Origin: Enterococcus sp. DIV0660C
GTDB lineage: Bacteria > Bacillota > Bacilli > Lactobacillales > Enterococcaceae
Direction: 5' to 3'
Assembly (NCBI RefSeq): GCF_017316125.1
Contig: NZ_JAFLWA010000012.1
Span: forward strand, 1 to 64,000
DNA length: 64,000 nt
Shown: positions 63,738 through 64,000 of the stretch, one piece after another
Numbering within the stretch: the stretch's first letter is position 1
Layout: each line of letters opens with the position of its first letter
Translations under genes and position numbers: made by a program
Notes under the pieces: model-generated
Databases searched by the model: none
Told to the model about the DNA's origin: nothing
What the model saw: the letters and a program-made list of their open reading frames with translations, nothing else

Positions 63738-63903
63738 ATTTAGGTATTTTTGTCAGAATCACTCTCCCTCCACTAACGCTTTCTTATTTTTGATTTTTGT
63801 TTTAGGATAAGAGAAAGAATCAGTTATGATCCTTGATTTATCAGTCTCATTAGTGACACTTGAATCCATGATCATTTTATCTAGAGCTGAAAGGAGTACA
63901 ATT

Positions 63904-64000
63904 ATGGATAGTAAAACTAGAAAACAGGTACAAGAAAAGTTGAAACAACGATTACAATTATTACCACCTATTTTCGAGCAATTCTTACTTGAAAATCGAG
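63904..64000 (+). CDS. Start of a gene cut by the window end, perhaps a tyrosine recombinase
   Basis: An open frame begins at ATG 63904 behind AAAGGAG and runs off the window after 32 codons. The visible part (VQEKLKQRLQLLPPIFEQFL) resembles the N-terminal arm-binding helix of XerS-like tyrosine recombinases, but this is too little to be sure. Confidence 0.45.
   Translation, partial: MDSKTRKQVQEKLKQRLQLLPPIFEQFLLENR

Overview
The window is low-GC Gram-positive DNA from an Enterococcus of the E. faecium/hirae/durans/mundtii kind; the species is not resolved. The evidence is a low-affinity class B penicillin-binding protein that closely matches PBP5 as I recall it from E. faecium/E. hirae, an E. 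hirae-type NapA antiporter, an Ebp-type pilus locus and a putrescine-forming agmatine deiminase cluster. I saw no rRNA, tRNA, CRISPR array, insertion sequence or prophage.

Layout. 0-1.6 kb: histidine phosphatase behind a MerR-type promoter, and a PepSY lipoprotein. 1.6-6.9 kb: a GntR-controlled locus (M20 dipeptidase, glycosylasparaginase, PTS IIB and IIC) with the same operator, GTATATAC-N6-GTATATAC, at both promoters; it looks built for glycosyl-asparagine or glycopeptides. 7-9.4 kb: pbp5, followed by two tandem hairpin-forming repeats. 9.5-15.8 kb: SDR/MerR divergent pair, MarR plus ABC exporter, NapA, DUF308 protein. 15.8-25.2 kb: EbpR-like regulator, pilins EbpA-EbpB-EbpC and a class C sortase; ebpA appears to start at ATT. 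25.4-33.4 kb: two small proteins, an ArsR-type regulator with a large C-terminal domain, and a sugar ABC operon with a TIM-barrel isomerase-like protein and two Gfo/Idh oxidoreductases but no glycosidase. 33.4-41.7 kb: LacI-HAD-SIS-DUF2200 divergent from ROK kinase-GH9-PTS IIC. 41.8-48.3 kb: agmatine deiminase cluster with two aguA genes and no carbamate kinase, flanked by GntR/FCD and RpiR regulators. 48.4-57.3 kb: Gfo/Idh gene, a frameshifted gene remnant, AI-2E-family permease, cytoplasmic GH20 hexosaminidase, L-lactate dehydrogenase, RpiR regulator, another Gfo/Idh gene, a repeat-containing small protein and an APC permease. 57.3-58.4 kb: an AT-rich stretch without a convincing gene. 58.4-64 kb: topB, an unrecognised gene followed in frame by a cryptic ORF, a two-component system, and the start of a gene that runs off the window.

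Taken together the region is mostly accessory carbohydrate and amine catabolism, organised as small regulator-plus-operon cassettes separated by strong hairpin terminators, together with surface and cell-wall functions. Both PTS loci lack IIA and the sugar ABC importer lacks an ATPase, so each presumably borrows a shared component encoded elsewhere. Gene identities rest on recognising motifs and family sequences by eye; no search was run.
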